A DNA stretch of 64,000 nt from an uncultured Paracoccaceae bacterium (GTDB lineage: Bacteria; Pseudomonadota; Alphaproteobacteria; Rhodobacterales; Rhodobacteraceae): NCBI GenBank assembly GCA_947499715.1, contig CANMPL010000002.1, positions 1 through 64,000 on the forward strand. The letters run 5' to 3'. Positions 38,481 through 47,405 of the stretch are shown here, piece by piece. The notes beneath the pieces are model-generated. The model ran no database searches. It had not been told where the DNA came from and saw only the letters and a program-made list of their open reading frames with translations. The stretch's first letter is position 1, and every line of letters begins with the position of its first letter. A program made the translations under genes and the position numbers.

Positions 38481-38953
38481 AGCGGCGCGGGTTCCTGGCG
38501 CTTTTGGGTGGCGCGATTGCCGCACCGCTGGTGCCGTCGATGGGCGGTGCTGCAACGGTGGCCAGCTACAATCGCTACACCTACGGTTTGGCGGTGTTCC
38601 ATGCCCGCACCCGCGCCCATGTCAGCGCGCGCGGATTGTCCCATTGCCTGAAGGTATCCTTGCCACAGGCAGAGGCGATGATCACAGAAATGTCGACCAA
38701 CGGTCTTGTGCGTCCCGTGCTTGGGGCCTCTGGCGGCCATGTCCGGGCTGTCAGCAATATCCTCAAGCCGGATATGTGGGGGCTGGAACGCTCTGCGCGT
38801 CAGGCCCGGTCTGCGCGGCGGCGCGCGCGTCTGGAAGGACGCACGGGCGATCATCAGGCGGCCCGCGTAGATACAAGCGCGATGATGGCGCATCTGCACC
38901 AGATCTGTCGCGACTACGGCCTCGCGCTCAGCCCGCGCTGTGGCGCGGCGTAG
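38477..38953 (+). CDS. Tat-signal protein of unknown function, paralogue 2
   Basis: A 158-residue paralogue. The Tat signal is MKRRGFLALLGGAIAAPLVP. The mature part has ARGLSHCLKVSLPQAEAMIT, NGLVRPVLGASGGHVRAVSN, WGLERSARQ and an R-rich helix, and ends with MAHLHQICRDYGLALSPRC, matching paralogue 1 in order and spacing. The ATG at 38477 overlaps the previous stop (ATGA); a GTG three codons upstream is less likely. Confidence 0.8.
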   Translation: MKRRGFLALLGGAIAAPLVPSMGGAATVASYNRYTYGLAVFHARTRAHVSARGLSHCLKVSLPQAEAMITEMSTNGLVRPVLGASGGHVRAVSNILKPDMWGLERSARQARSARRRARLEGRTGDHQAARVDTSAMMAHLHQICRDYGLALSPRCGAA

Positions 38954-38962
38954 GGGGGCAGG

Positions 38963-39421
38963 ATGAAAAGACGCAGTTTCCTGGGGCTTTTTGGTGCGGC
39001 GGTCGCTACGCCGTTTTTGCCCAAGACGGCAGCGGCCCGCGTGGCCAAGGCCGCACCCTATTCCGCAGCCGCCGTTCATGCGGCGATCATCCACGCCCAA
39101 TCCCGCGCGGTCTTTAGTGTTTGGGGGTTGGCGCGTGCGCTCAACCTCCCGCTCGAGGCGACAGAGGCGCTGATGGGGGATCTGGCAAAACGCGGTGTTG
39201 TTGGCCCATTGCAGGGCACCACTTACGGCGGGCGCTGGGCCTCTAGCAAGATCATGTCGCACAAGGCACTTGCCGCCCGGATGGCGCAGCGGCGGATGAT
39301 GTCGGAACCGGCGGGGGATGCGGACGCCGCACCCCAGCAGGGGCCGGACCTGTCTGCGCTGATGACACATTTGCGCGGATTGGCCGTTAACTACTTTGCC
39401 GCGAAAGGGGCCGTTGCATGA
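38963..39421 (+). CDS. Tat-signal protein of unknown function, paralogue 3
   Basis: A 152-residue third member. The Tat signal is MKRRSFLGLFGAAVATPFLP. The winged-helix-like core is clearest here: SVWGLARALNLPLEATEALM then GDLAKRGVVGPLQG. The C-terminus (LSALMTHLRGLAVNYF) retains the helix but has lost the cysteine-containing LSPRC end of the other two. GGGGGCAGG precedes the ATG. It ends in TGA within a palindrome that begins the leuD upstream region. Confidence 0.78.
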   Translation: MKRRSFLGLFGAAVATPFLPKTAAARVAKAAPYSAAAVHAAIIHAQSRAVFSVWGLARALNLPLEATEALMGDLAKRGVVGPLQGTTYGGRWASSKIMSHKALAARMAQRRMMSEPAGDADAAPQQGPDLSALMTHLRGLAVNYFAAKGAVA

Positions 39422-39498
39422 TGCAATCGGGCGTTTGCGGGAAATCGTATGCATGGAATGTGCATGGTTTGTGGGCGGTATGTGTATGGAATGTGCAT
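39414..39498 (+). promoter_or_regulatory. Palindrome and direct repeats upstream of leuD
   Basis: TTGCATGATGCAA, a perfect palindrome, overlaps the stop of the third Tat gene (39414-39426). CATGGAATGTGCAT (39452-39465) is repeated as TATGGAATGTGCAT (39485-39498), 13 of 14 bases identical with a 33-base period, about three DNA turns. This looks like a regulator-binding array giving leuD its own control; the protein is unknown. Confidence 0.5.
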
Positions 39499-39557
39499 AC
39501 CCGTTCAAAGATTAACAGCGGCTACATTTGGTAGGCCGAAATTAGGAGTTCATTAAG

Positions 39558-40163
39558 ATGGACAAGTTCACCACCCTCAGCGGGATCGCAGCACCTCTGC
39601 CACTGGTCAATATTGATACGGATATGATCATTCCCAAGCAGTTTCTGAAAACGATCAAACGCTCCGGACTGGGCGTTAACCTGTTTGATGAGATGCGTTA
39701 TGATGATGATCGCGCCGAGATTGCGGATTTTGTGCTCAATAAGCCGCAGTATCGGGAGGCCTCCATACTGGTGGCGGGCGAAAACTTTGGCTGCGGATCC
39801 AGCCGGGAACATGCGCCTTGGGCGATCAAGGATTTTGGCATCACCTGTGTCATCGCGCCGTCCTATGCCGACATCTTCTATAACAACTGTTTCAAGAACG
39901 GCATTCTGCCCATCGCTCTGCCGCAAGAGCAGGTGGATGTGCTGATGAAGGACGCCGAAAAGGGCTCAAACGCCCGGATCGAAGTGGATCTTGAGGCGCA
40001 GACCGTGACCAGCTCTGACGGCGATGTGTTCAGCTTTGAGGTCGACAGCTTCAAGAAACGCTGCCTGATGGAAGGTCTTGATGACATCGGCCTGACGATG
40101 GAAAAGGCTGCAAGCATCGACACGTTCGAGGCCGCCGCCGCCCAGGCCCGTCCCTGGGTTTAA
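39558..40163 (+). CDS. leuD: 3-isopropylmalate dehydratase small subunit
   Basis: A 201-residue swivel-domain partner of LeuC. Diagnostic segments are [20 protein letters not shown] and [25 protein letters not shown] lies ten bases before the ATG. The gene has an unusual own upstream region with repeats and is separated from leuC by three Tat-protein genes. Confidence 0.98.
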   Translation: MDKFTTLSGIAAPLPLVNIDTDMIIPKQFLKTIKRSGLGVNLFDEMRYDDDRAEIADFVLNKPQYREASILVAGENFGCGSSREHAPWAIKDFGITCVIAPSYADIFYNNCFKNGILPIALPQEQVDVLMKDAEKGSNARIEVDLEAQTVTSSDGDVFSFEVDSFKKRCLMEGLDDIGLTMEKAASIDTFEAAAAQARPWV

Positions 40164-40171
40164 GATAACAA

Positions 40172-40207
40172 GCGCTTTGCGGCGGCGGCGCCGTCGTCGC
40201 AAAGCGC
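40172..40207. terminator. Hairpin after leuD
   Basis: GCGCTTTGCG/CGCAAAGCGC with an inner GGCGGC/GCCGTC extension; no U run follows. It probably ends leuD transcription or protects the 3' end. Confidence 0.5.
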
Positions 40208-40227
40208 GAAACAATCGCCGTCGCCGC

Positions 40228-40308
40228 CTAGTGTGTCGCCGCGCCGCAACCCCCACATCTTGATGCTTTTACTAGCCCGCCACATCGCGGGCATAAAATG
40301 GTTGCCAT
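40228..40308 (-). CDS. Possible 26-aa zinc-ribbon peptide
   Basis: On the minus strand MATILCPRCGGLVKASRCGG then CGAATH. It has two CxxC knuckles (CPRC and CGGC) eight residues apart, the pattern of a minimal zinc ribbon. The frame is open upstream to an ATG at 40344, which would add MSGALLGWGWCG. GGGGTGG lies before 40308. Short and unproven. The rest of 40208-40494 shows no other gene. Confidence 0.3.
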   Translation of the reverse strand: MATILCPRCGGLVKASRCGGCGAATH

Positions 40309-40494
40309 TCCGCACCACCCCCACCCCAAAAGCGCCCCACTCATTTCGTCATTGTTAACCGATACTTGCAGGGCATTCTGAATGTGGGCAAAATTATGAC
40401 AAGATTGAGGCAACCTGCGACACAAACGCAGGATCACAACGGGACAAGGGCGCGGCATCGTATCGCATCCGGCCGGAATGAGGGTAACGACGCA

Positions 40495-41334
40495 GTGTTT
40501 TCACGACTGCCAGGCGCGGTTTCGCGCGCGATGCTTGTGGTATTGCTGGTTGCAATGCCGTCACTGATTTTGCCTGTGGGCGGAACAGATGGACCACAGA
40601 TCGTGGCGCTGGTCGCTATTTTTGCGGCCCTTTTCACGCTTGTCGAATACAGCGCCGCATCCCCGTCGATCATCGAATTCCGCGACGCCCCGCCATTTAA
40701 CCGCCTGCGGTTCACGGCCCTGTTCGTCACCGTTCTGGTGCTGTCGCTGATCCTGCGCGGCGGCGAGGACGTGGGCAGCTTTAGCCGCCTTGTGCATGTT
40801 CTGGGCGAGCGCATTGGCGCCTCGACTGACTTTCCTTATTCGCCCGTCCGACTGACCGTGCTGATGATGCCGCAAGGCACCAGCATCGAGGTTCTTAACA
40901 ACATCCGCATCGCGGCGGGCATCAGCTATCTGATCTCTCTCATCTCGATCACGATCTTTATCGTGATGCTGCGGATGAAGCGTTGGCCCAAGCGCAACGG
41001 CACCTTTAATGTCTGGGTGAACCTGCCCACATTTGACCCAACAGTGGGCGGAGACGTGGTGGCTCGCCTCAACCGCGACAGTCAGGTTAACCTTATCTTA
41101 GGATTTCTGCTGCCATTCATTATTCCAGCGGCGATCAAGCTGATTGCCCTTTTTGTGACCCCGGTGACGCTGAATGATCCGCAGACCCTGATCTGGACGA
41201 TTACTGCATGGGCGTTCTTGCCTGCCTCTCTTTTGATGCGTGGTGTCGCACTCAGCCGTGTGGCGCAGATGATCTACAAGCAACGCAAAAAGGCCTACGC
41301 CAAGGCCGTGGCGGAAGGTATGCTGCCGGTCTGA
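40495..41334 (+). CDS. Integral membrane protein of unknown function
   Basis: About 280 residues with six or so hydrophobic helices (for example AMLVVLLVAMPSLILPVGG, then ALVAIFAALFTLVEY) and short charged loops. I do not recognise the family. The start is uncertain: GTG at 40495 gives VFSRLPGAVSRAML with GAGGG upstream, while ATG at 40396 or TTG at 40366 would add a polar, non-protein-like stretch. The last base pairs overlap the start of the following phosphatase-fold gene, so the two are coupled. Confidence 0.7.
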   Translation: MFSRLPGAVSRAMLVVLLVAMPSLILPVGGTDGPQIVALVAIFAALFTLVEYSAASPSIIEFRDAPPFNRLRFTALFVTVLVLSLILRGGEDVGSFSRLVHVLGERIGASTDFPYSPVRLTVLMMPQGTSIEVLNNIRIAAGISYLISLISITIFIVMLRMKRWPKRNGTFNVWVNLPTFDPTVGGDVVARLNRDSQVNLILGFLLPFIIPAAIKLIALFVTPVTLNDPQTLIWTITAWAFLPASLLMRGVALSRVAQMIYKQRKKAYAKAVAEGMLPV

Positions 41335-42344
41335 TTGCCGCGCTGGCGGCCGCACCCGCCACAGCGGAATCTTTAAGAATTGCAACTTTTGCAGCGCCCC
41401 TGTCCCGCGATGGACCGGGGCTTTTGCTGCGGGATCTGGGGCGCGAGGATGCGCAGATTGAAGCGGTTCTTGGGATCATCTCAGCGGTTGGGCCGGACAT
41501 TCTGCTGCTGACGGATTTTGACTATGACCTGGACGGATTGGCGCTGGCGGCATTTGCGAAACGCGCAGGCTATCCGCATTGGTTCGCCACAACGCCAAAC
41601 ACCGGCATGATGACCACCTTGGATCTGGACCAAAATGGTAAATTGGGAGAGCCGCGCGATGCCCAAGGATACGGGCGCTTTCGTGGCGATGGCGGCATGG
41701 CGGTCCTGTCGCGCTGGCCGCTGGGCGAGGTCACCGATTATTCCGCGATGCTGTGGCAGGATCTGCCCGGTGCCGTCATGCCCGAAGGCTGGCCGGAGGA
41801 GGTGAATGCGGCACAAAGGCTGTCGCATGGCGGCCATTGGGTTGTGCCGATCGAGGCCCCCGGCGGGGTCATGCACCTGATGGCCTATGCGGCCTCACCG
41901 CCGGTTTTTGACGGGCCAGAGGACCGCAACGGGCTGCGCAACCGTGATGAATTGCGGCTTTGGTCTTGGGTGCTGGATCAGGGGGTGCCGACGGACTTTG
42001 TTGTGCTGGGGAACGCGAACCTTGATCCTGTGGACGGGCAGGGGCGGCGCGCGGCGATGGTGGATTTCCTGAAAGATCCGCGCCTGCAAGACCCTGAACC
42101 GCGCAGCGAAGGGGGCGCTTTGGCGGCTGATCCCGATCACCGGGGCGATCCCGCGCTGGATACGGCGGATTGGCGCGATGGTGCGCCGGGCAATCTGAGG
42201 GTGAGCTATGTGCTGCCAGGCGCCACGTGGTTGGTGACCGACGCGGGCGTCTTTTGGCCCGCGCCGGATGAGGACAGCCTGCTAGGCGACGATGGGCTTT
42301 TGGCCGGTCCGCACAGGTTGGTCTGGGTTGACGTTTTCCGGTAG
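41331..42344 (+). CDS. Endonuclease/exonuclease/phosphatase-fold secreted protein
   Basis: About 337 residues. After a short signal peptide (IAALAAAPATAES) the EEP fold is seen: LRIATFAAPLSRDGPGLLLR, DILLLTDFDYDLDG, GMAVLSRWPLG and FVVLGNANLDPVDGQG. The catalytic pattern differs from DNase I at several points (for example GNANLDP rather than GDFN). No ATG, GTG or TTG exists at the start of the signal peptide; the only ATG in frame (41208) would prepend an unnatural 41-residue stretch. A CTG at 41331 overlapping the previous TGA as CTGA is the best candidate. The 3' end overlaps the convergent epimerase gene by 63 bases. Confidence 0.72.
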   Translation: MIAALAAAPATAESLRIATFAAPLSRDGPGLLLRDLGREDAQIEAVLGIISAVGPDILLLTDFDYDLDGLALAAFAKRAGYPHWFATTPNTGMMTTLDLDQNGKLGEPRDAQGYGRFRGDGGMAVLSRWPLGEVTDYSAMLWQDLPGAVMPEGWPEEVNAAQRLSHGGHWVVPIEAPGGVMHLMAYAASPPVFDGPEDRNGLRNRDELRLWSWVLDQGVPTDFVVLGNANLDPVDGQGRRAAMVDFLKDPRLQDPEPRSEGGALAADPDHRGDPALDTADWRDGAPGNLRVSYVLPGATWLVTDAGVFWPAPDEDSLLGDDGLLAGPHRLVWVDVFR

Positions 42345-43190
42345 CCCGGCCTGCATGACCTGATCCATTGGGGTCGGCTTGAAGTCCGGCAAAAGCTGCG
42401 CGAACAGGTTGCCGCCGATGGTGTGCGGCATCTCGAACAAATAGCGCATTTCCCGCAACTCTTTGGCGAGGTTCCAAACGGGCGACAGCATGGTCATCAG
42501 CCACCACGGAAAGCGGCTGATCTTAAGCGCCCGCCCGGTGGCCTGCGCCAGCACATCGCGCAGCTGCGTGGTGGTGAAGGCATGACCCGGAAACGGGATA
42601 TCGGCGAAAGTGGGCAGATCGGCGCGCTTGTCGGCCAGCATCTGCGCCGCGCGCGCCCAATCGGGGACATAGGCGTAGGTTTGCATCGTGTCGGGGTCAG
42701 CCATCGCGGTCACTTTGCCGGATTTGACTTCACGCAGCAGCATCAGGGACATGGCGTCACCATTGCCGCGCGGGTCGATAAAATTGCCCGCCCGCAGGAT
42801 GATCGTCTGCACGCCGGCGGCGCGGTAGGCGGCCTCCATCTCCACGCGGATCCGGCCTTTGACGGTATTGGGACGGTGGGCGGTGTTTTCGTTCAATTCG
42901 CCGGGCTGGTTGCCGAAGTTGTAGATATTGCCGGGGATGATGACGGTGGCACCGCTGGCCTTTGCGGCGGCGATGATTTGCTGGGTGATGGCGGGGATGT
43001 TCACCGCCCAGTTTTCATAGTTCGGTGGGTTCAGCCCGTTGACGATCACGTCGGCGCCCATGGCGGCCTGCGTCATGTCGTCGGTCTTGCGGTTAAAGTG
43101 GCGGACCTGCCAGCCTGCGTTCCAAAACGCCTCTGCCGCGTGAGAGCCGATTTTGCCGGAGCCGCCAAGGATCAATACTGTTTGTGTCAT
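42282..43190 (-). CDS. NAD(P)-dependent epimerase/dehydratase-like protein
   Basis: A 302-residue Rossmann protein of the extended SDR/NmrA type. VLILGGSGKIGSHAAEAFWN is the cofactor site; NGLNPPNYENWAVNIPAITQ and GNIYNFGNQPG follow. No clear YxxxK is seen, so it may bind rather than reduce substrate. The start at 43190 has AAAGGAAA upstream. It is divergent from the lysR gene and is a likely target of it. Confidence 0.82.
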   Translation of the reverse strand: MTQTVLILGGSGKIGSHAAEAFWNAGWQVRHFNRKTDDMTQAAMGADVIVNGLNPPNYENWAVNIPAITQQIIAAAKASGATVIIPGNIYNFGNQPGELNENTAHRPNTVKGRIRVEMEAAYRAAGVQTIILRAGNFIDPRGNGDAMSLMLLREVKSGKVTAMADPDTMQTYAYVPDWARAAQMLADKRADLPTFADIPFPGHAFTTTQLRDVLAQATGRALKISRFPWWLMTMLSPVWNLAKELREMRYLFEMPHTIGGNLFAQLLPDFKPTPMDQVMQAGLPENVNPDQPVRTGQKPIVA

Positions 43191-43265
43191 GTCGTTTCCT
43201 TTCTGTTGCAACCGGTTTGCGGCATGACGTGGATGAATGGAATTGCCAAAAATTGTTGATCGTGT

Positions 43266-43279
43266 ATTCATTTGTGAAT
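43266..43279 (+). promoter_or_regulatory. Inverted repeat at the lysR start
   Basis: ATTCA-TTTG-TGAAT in the 87-bp gap between the divergent epimerase and lysR genes, overlapping the lysR ATG. LysR proteins commonly bind such sites in the shared region and repress their own gene. Inference from position. Confidence 0.4.
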
Positions 43280-44159
43280 GGATAATTTGGATTGGTCATT
43301 GGTGCGGGCGTTCCTCGCGGTTGCGGATGAGGGGAGTTTGTCAGGGGCGGCACGGGCGCTGGGGGCGAGCCAGCCCACACTGGGGCGGCAAATCAAAGCG
43401 CTGGAAGATCAGCTACGCGCAGAGCTGTTTCAGCGCCAGCCAAGGGGGCTGGTGCTGACCGAAACCGGGGCGGCGCTGATGGCACCGGCGCGCGCGATGC
43501 AAGGCGCGATGCAGCAAATTGCACTGACGGCGGCAGGGCAGCAGACAGCACTTGATGGGACGGTGCGGATCACCGCGAGCATTGTCGCCTCTGCCTATTT
43601 TTTGCCCGCGATCATTGCGGATATGCGCATCAAAGAGCCGCAGATCCAGATCGAGCTGGTGCCGACGGATGACAGCCGCAACCTGACCTACCGCGAGGCG
43701 GATATCGCCGTGCGGATGTATCGCCCGACGCAATTGGATCTGGTGACCCAGCATCTGGGTGAATTGGACTTGGCGCTATTTGCCAGCAAGGCCTATCTGG
43801 CGCGGCGGGGTGCGCCGACGTTGCAAACGATGATGGAGCACGATTTTGTTGGCTATGATGCCGACACGCGGATCATTGATGGGTTCAAGGCCGCGGGTTT
43901 CGACGTGCCACGCGATTTCTTTGCGGTGCGCTGCGATGATCCGCTGACCTATTTTCATCTGGTGCGGGCCGGTTGTGGCATCGGGTTTCATCAGGCGGGG
44001 CTGTTGGATGGGGATGATGAGGTGGTGCGTTTGGATCTGGGCCTTCCGCTGCCAAAGCTGCCGGTCTGGCTGACGGCGCATGAAACCATGCGTCAGACGC
44101 CGCGGATCCGCCGGGTCTGGGATATGCTGCGCGACGGGCTTGCGCCCTTGGTGGCTTGA
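43278..44159 (+). CDS. LysR-family transcriptional regulator
   Basis: A 293-residue regulator. The N-terminal winged helix reads FLAVADEGSLSGAARALGAS then QPTLGRQIKALE, followed by a periplasmic-binding-protein-like effector domain (from about residue 95; RITASIVASAYFLPAIIADM). Divergent with the epimerase gene, the classical LysR arrangement. Confidence 0.93.
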   Translation: MDNLDWSLVRAFLAVADEGSLSGAARALGASQPTLGRQIKALEDQLRAELFQRQPRGLVLTETGAALMAPARAMQGAMQQIALTAAGQQTALDGTVRITASIVASAYFLPAIIADMRIKEPQIQIELVPTDDSRNLTYREADIAVRMYRPTQLDLVTQHLGELDLALFASKAYLARRGAPTLQTMMEHDFVGYDADTRIIDGFKAAGFDVPRDFFAVRCDDPLTYFHLVRAGCGIGFHQAGLLDGDDEVVRLDLGLPLPKLPVWLTAHETMRQTPRIRRVWDMLRDGLAPLVA

Positions 44160-44216
44160 TCCTTCGGGCGTGAAACGCTAGGGCAGGCCAACAGTTTTGA
44201 GCCAAGGAAAAGCCCC

Positions 44217-45320
44217 ATGTCAAACCCATCCCTTTTGATCCTCGCCGGTGACGGTATCGGCCCCGAAGTTATGGCCGAGGTGAAGCGGATCATCGGCTGG
44301 TTCGGCGACAAGCGCGACCTGTCCTTTGACGTGTCAGAGGATCTGGTGGGCGGGGCCGCTTATGACGCGCATGGCGTGCCGCTGCACGACGATACAATGG
44401 CAAAAGCGCAAGAGGTTGACGCCGTGCTGCTGGGTGCCGTCGGCGGGCCGAAATACGACAACCTTGATTTCAGCGTCAAGCCAGAGCGGGGCCTGCTGCG
44501 CCTGCGCAAGGAGATGGACCTGTTCGCCAACCTGCGCCCGGCGCAGTGCTTTGATGCGCTGGCGGATTTCTCTTCGCTGAAAAAAGAGCTGATCGCGGGC
44601 CTCGACATCATGATCGTGCGCGAATTGACCTCTGGCGTTTATTTCGGAGAACCGCGCGGCATTCACATCGAAGACAACATGCGCGTCGGCGTGAACACCC
44701 AGCGCTACACCGAGGCCGAGATTGAGCGCGGCGCGCGGGCGGCGTTTGATCTGGCGATGAAGCGCGACAAACGCGTGTGTTCGATGGAAAAGGCCAACGT
44801 GATGGAAAGCGGCATCCTGTGGCGCGACGTCGTCACAGAGGTCCATGCGGATTATCCTGAGGTCGAGCTGTCCCATATGTACGCCGACAATGGCGCGATG
44901 CAGTTGGTGCGCGCGCCCAAGCAGTTTGACGTGATCTACACCGACAACCTGTTCGGCGACATCCTGTCCGATTGCGCGGCGATGCTGACTGGCTCGCTTG
45001 GGATGCTGCCCTCCGCCTCGCTTGGTCTGCCGATGGCGAATGGTCGCCCTAAGGCGATGTATGAACCGGTTCACGGCTCTGCCCCCGATATTACCGGACA
45101 GGGCAAAGCGAACCCGATTGCCTGTATCCTTAGCTTTGCGATGGCGTTGCGGTATTCCTTTGACGAGGGTGCAGAGGCCGACCGTCTGGAAGGTGCGATT
45201 GAGAAGGTGCTGGCCGATGGCGCACGCACCGGCGATCTGATGGGGCCAGAAGGCGGCACACCGCTGAGCACCACGCAGATGGGCGATGTGATCCTCGCCG
45301 CACTTGATGACAGCCTCTGA
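44217..45320 (+). CDS. leuB: 3-isopropylmalate dehydrogenase
   Basis: A 367-residue NAD-dependent enzyme, third step of leucine synthesis. [40 protein letters not shown] and the cofactor/metal segment [20 protein letters not shown] are diagnostic. It lies apart from leuC/leuD by the lysR-epimerase and membrane genes. Its end overlaps the start of an SDR gene by 14 bases. Confidence 0.98.
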   Translation: MSNPSLLILAGDGIGPEVMAEVKRIIGWFGDKRDLSFDVSEDLVGGAAYDAHGVPLHDDTMAKAQEVDAVLLGAVGGPKYDNLDFSVKPERGLLRLRKEMDLFANLRPAQCFDALADFSSLKKELIAGLDIMIVRELTSGVYFGEPRGIHIEDNMRVGVNTQRYTEAEIERGARAAFDLAMKRDKRVCSMEKANVMESGILWRDVVTEVHADYPEVELSHMYADNGAMQLVRAPKQFDVIYTDNLFGDILSDCAAMLTGSLGMLPSASLGLPMANGRPKAMYEPVHGSAPDITGQGKANPIACILSFAMALRYSFDEGAEADRLEGAIEKVLADGARTGDLMGPEGGTPLSTTQMGDVILAALDDSL

Positions 45321-46071
45321 TCAAAAACCTGTCGCGGTTGTGACCGGTGCCGCACGCGGCATCGGGCTGGCCACGACAAAGTTGATGCTGGCCAATGGCT
45401 GGCAGGTGGTCATGGTGGATCGCGATGGCGCGGAGCTTCAAAGTGCTGCGTCCGATCTGTCTGCCGTAAGGCCTGTTGAGGCGGACGTCTCTGATCCTGT
45501 TGCCGTGCAAATGGTGGTGGATGATCTGACGGACGATCACGGCGGCATTGATGCGTTGATCAACAACGCCGGTGTCGCGGATTTCGGCCCGATTGACGAA
45601 ACGGACTTCACCCGGTGGCGCCGCGTAATGGACACCAATCTGGACGGTGTGTTCCTGATGAGCCAAGCCGCCGCACCGCTGCTCAAAGCGCGCAAGGGCG
45701 CGATTGTGAATATCGCCAGCATCTCTGGCCTGCGGGCGAGCACGTTGCGGGTGGCATATGGCACGTCAAAGGCCGCCGTCATCCAATTGACCAAACAACA
45801 AGCCGCCGAATGGGGCGAGTTTGGCGTGAGGGCCAACTGCATCTGCCCCGGTCCGGTGCGCACGAAACTGGCGATGGCCGTTCATTCGCAGGCCATCATT
45901 GACGCCTATCACGATGCCATTCCGTTAAACCGCTACGGGCAGGAATCAGAGATCGCAGAGGCCATCGTGTTCCTTGCATCACGGCGCGCAAGTTATATTA
46001 CGGGGCAAGTGCTTGCCGTTGACGGCGGCTTTGAAGCGACAGGCGTGGGCCTGCCCGACCTGCGCGATTGA
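45307..46071 (+). CDS. Short-chain dehydrogenase/reductase
   Basis: A 254-residue classical SDR. The cofactor loop is [19 protein letters not shown] follows, and the catalytic Ser/Tyr/Lys are in NIASISGLR and YGTSKAAV. Asp at the end of the second strand (MVDRDG) suggests NAD. Substrate unknown. The start inside leuB points to cotranscription. Confidence 0.92.
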   Translation: MTASDQKPVAVVTGAARGIGLATTKLMLANGWQVVMVDRDGAELQSAASDLSAVRPVEADVSDPVAVQMVVDDLTDDHGGIDALINNAGVADFGPIDETDFTRWRRVMDTNLDGVFLMSQAAAPLLKARKGAIVNIASISGLRASTLRVAYGTSKAAVIQLTKQQAAEWGEFGVRANCICPGPVRTKLAMAVHSQAIIDAYHDAIPLNRYGQESEIAEAIVFLASRRASYITGQVLAVDGGFEATGVGLPDLRD

Positions 46072-46096
46072 CAAAGACAAACAGGAGGCATGACCG

Positions 46097-47161
46097 ATGT
46101 CTGCCAATGCCCGAGGCGCGCTGCTGGCGTTGCTTGCCTTTGCGATTTTCGCAACCCATGACGTGCTGATCAAGTTTCTGGGCGGGATCTATTCGCCGAT
46201 TCAGATCGTGTTCTACAGCGTCTTGCTGAGCTTTCCGTTGGCCACGCTGACACTGATGCGCGATTCCACCCCCGGCACGCTGTTGCCGGTGCATCCGTGG
46301 TGGATGGCGTTGCGGACGGCGGCGGCGGTGGTCACGGGGATTTCGGCCTTTTATGCCTTCAGCGTGCTGCCCTTGGCGCAAACCTATGCGATCCTGTTTG
46401 CAGCACCATTGTTGATTACCATTCTGGCCATTCCCGTTTTGGGCGAAAAGGTGCGGTTGCGCCGCTGGATGGCGGTGCTGGTCGGGCTTGTGGGCGTGAT
46501 GATCGTGTTGCAGCCGGGGGCGACGGATTTGACCCTTGGCCATTTGGCAGCCCTTGCCGCAGCGGTCGGCGGGTCTATTGCGTCCATTATTGTGCGCAAG
46601 ATCGGTGGCGAAGAACGGCCTTTGGTCTTGATGTTGTATCCGATGGTCGCGAACTTTGTGCTGATGGGGGCTGCGGTCGGGTTTGTTTACGTGCCGATGC
46701 CGTTTTCGCATCTGGCGATGTTGGCGATCATTGCGGCTATGGCCTTTGTGGCGGGTCGCTTGGTGATTTCGGCCTATAACGCGGGCGAGGCGGCGATTGT
46801 CGCGCCGATGCAATACAGCCAGATCATTTGGGCGGCGATCTTTGGCTATCTGATCTTTGACGAAGCCCCGGAGACCGCGACGATCATGGGGGCTGCGGTT
46901 ATCATCGCCAGCGGGCTCTATATCGTGCTGCGCGAAAGCCGGCCAGATGCCTCCGAAAATGCGCCGGTGTTGCGCACGCGATCACGGTTTGAAACCGGCA
47001 CCTTCCTGCGCACCCCGCGCATGGGGATGCCGAAACGCCGCCCCGACCCGCGCGAGGCGCCAAAAACCACGGCACCCTCTGCCACAGAGCGTCCGCACCT
47101 GCGTGGGTTGCCCGGGCGCGTGCCGCCCATCGCCGAAACACGCCGCCGGGATGTGGAATGA
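46097..47161 (+). CDS. EamA/DMT-family transporter
   Basis: A 354-residue inner-membrane protein with ten hydrophobic helices in two EamA repeats (ALLALLAFAIFATHDVLIKF in the first; IASIIVRKIGGEERPL opens the second). After the last helix (IIASGLYIVLRES) an extended basic, Pro/Arg-rich tail of some 65 residues follows, longer than usual for the family. The tail runs up to a degraded gene, so it may partly be a product of the rearrangement there. Confidence 0.88.
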   Translation: MSANARGALLALLAFAIFATHDVLIKFLGGIYSPIQIVFYSVLLSFPLATLTLMRDSTPGTLLPVHPWWMALRTAAAVVTGISAFYAFSVLPLAQTYAILFAAPLLITILAIPVLGEKVRLRRWMAVLVGLVGVMIVLQPGATDLTLGHLAALAAAVGGSIASIIVRKIGGEERPLVLMLYPMVANFVLMGAAVGFVYVPMPFSHLAMLAIIAAMAFVAGRLVISAYNAGEAAIVAPMQYSQIIWAAIFGYLIFDEAPETATIMGAAVIIASGLYIVLRESRPDASENAPVLRTRSRFETGTFLRTPRMGMPKRRPDPREAPKTTAPSATERPHLRGLPGRVPPIAETRRRDVE

Positions 47162-47405
47162 CGCCGTAGCGCGAATCTTGCCGCCCGCGCGCATGCGCGC
47201 GACGTTGGCACTAATGAAATGGACGATGCTTCGATGACCAACCTTGCCGGCATCGGAGGATGGCGTTTACGCCCATTGTGAATCCGCCAGAGGTTGCGAT
47301 CCTTGGCGTTTCCCGGACAGAGGCGGCGCGCTGTCTGGCGCATTGCTGTCGGCCGATTGCTGATCCACGCTTGATGCTGATCTCGCACCGCATGCCGCAT
47401 CAGGC
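47162..47405 (+). pseudogene. Decayed 2-oxoacid dehydrogenase E2 (acyltransferase) C-terminal fragment
   Basis: In one frame NLAARAHARD, NEMDDASMTNLAGIGG (ending 47260) aligns with the E2 catalytic-domain segment that in intact enzymes continues GGTAFTPIVN. After a shift of frame the next piece reads AFTPIVNPPEVAILGVSR (from 47260), the signature of dihydrolipoyllysine acyltransferases, then DPRLMLISHRMPHQA, a shortened version of the PRLMLPLSLSxDHRVIDGAxA active-site region. At least one frameshift and internal deletions are needed, and the N-terminal lipoyl part is absent. It lies exactly between the EamA gene and the DUF2169 gene. Confidence 0.75.
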
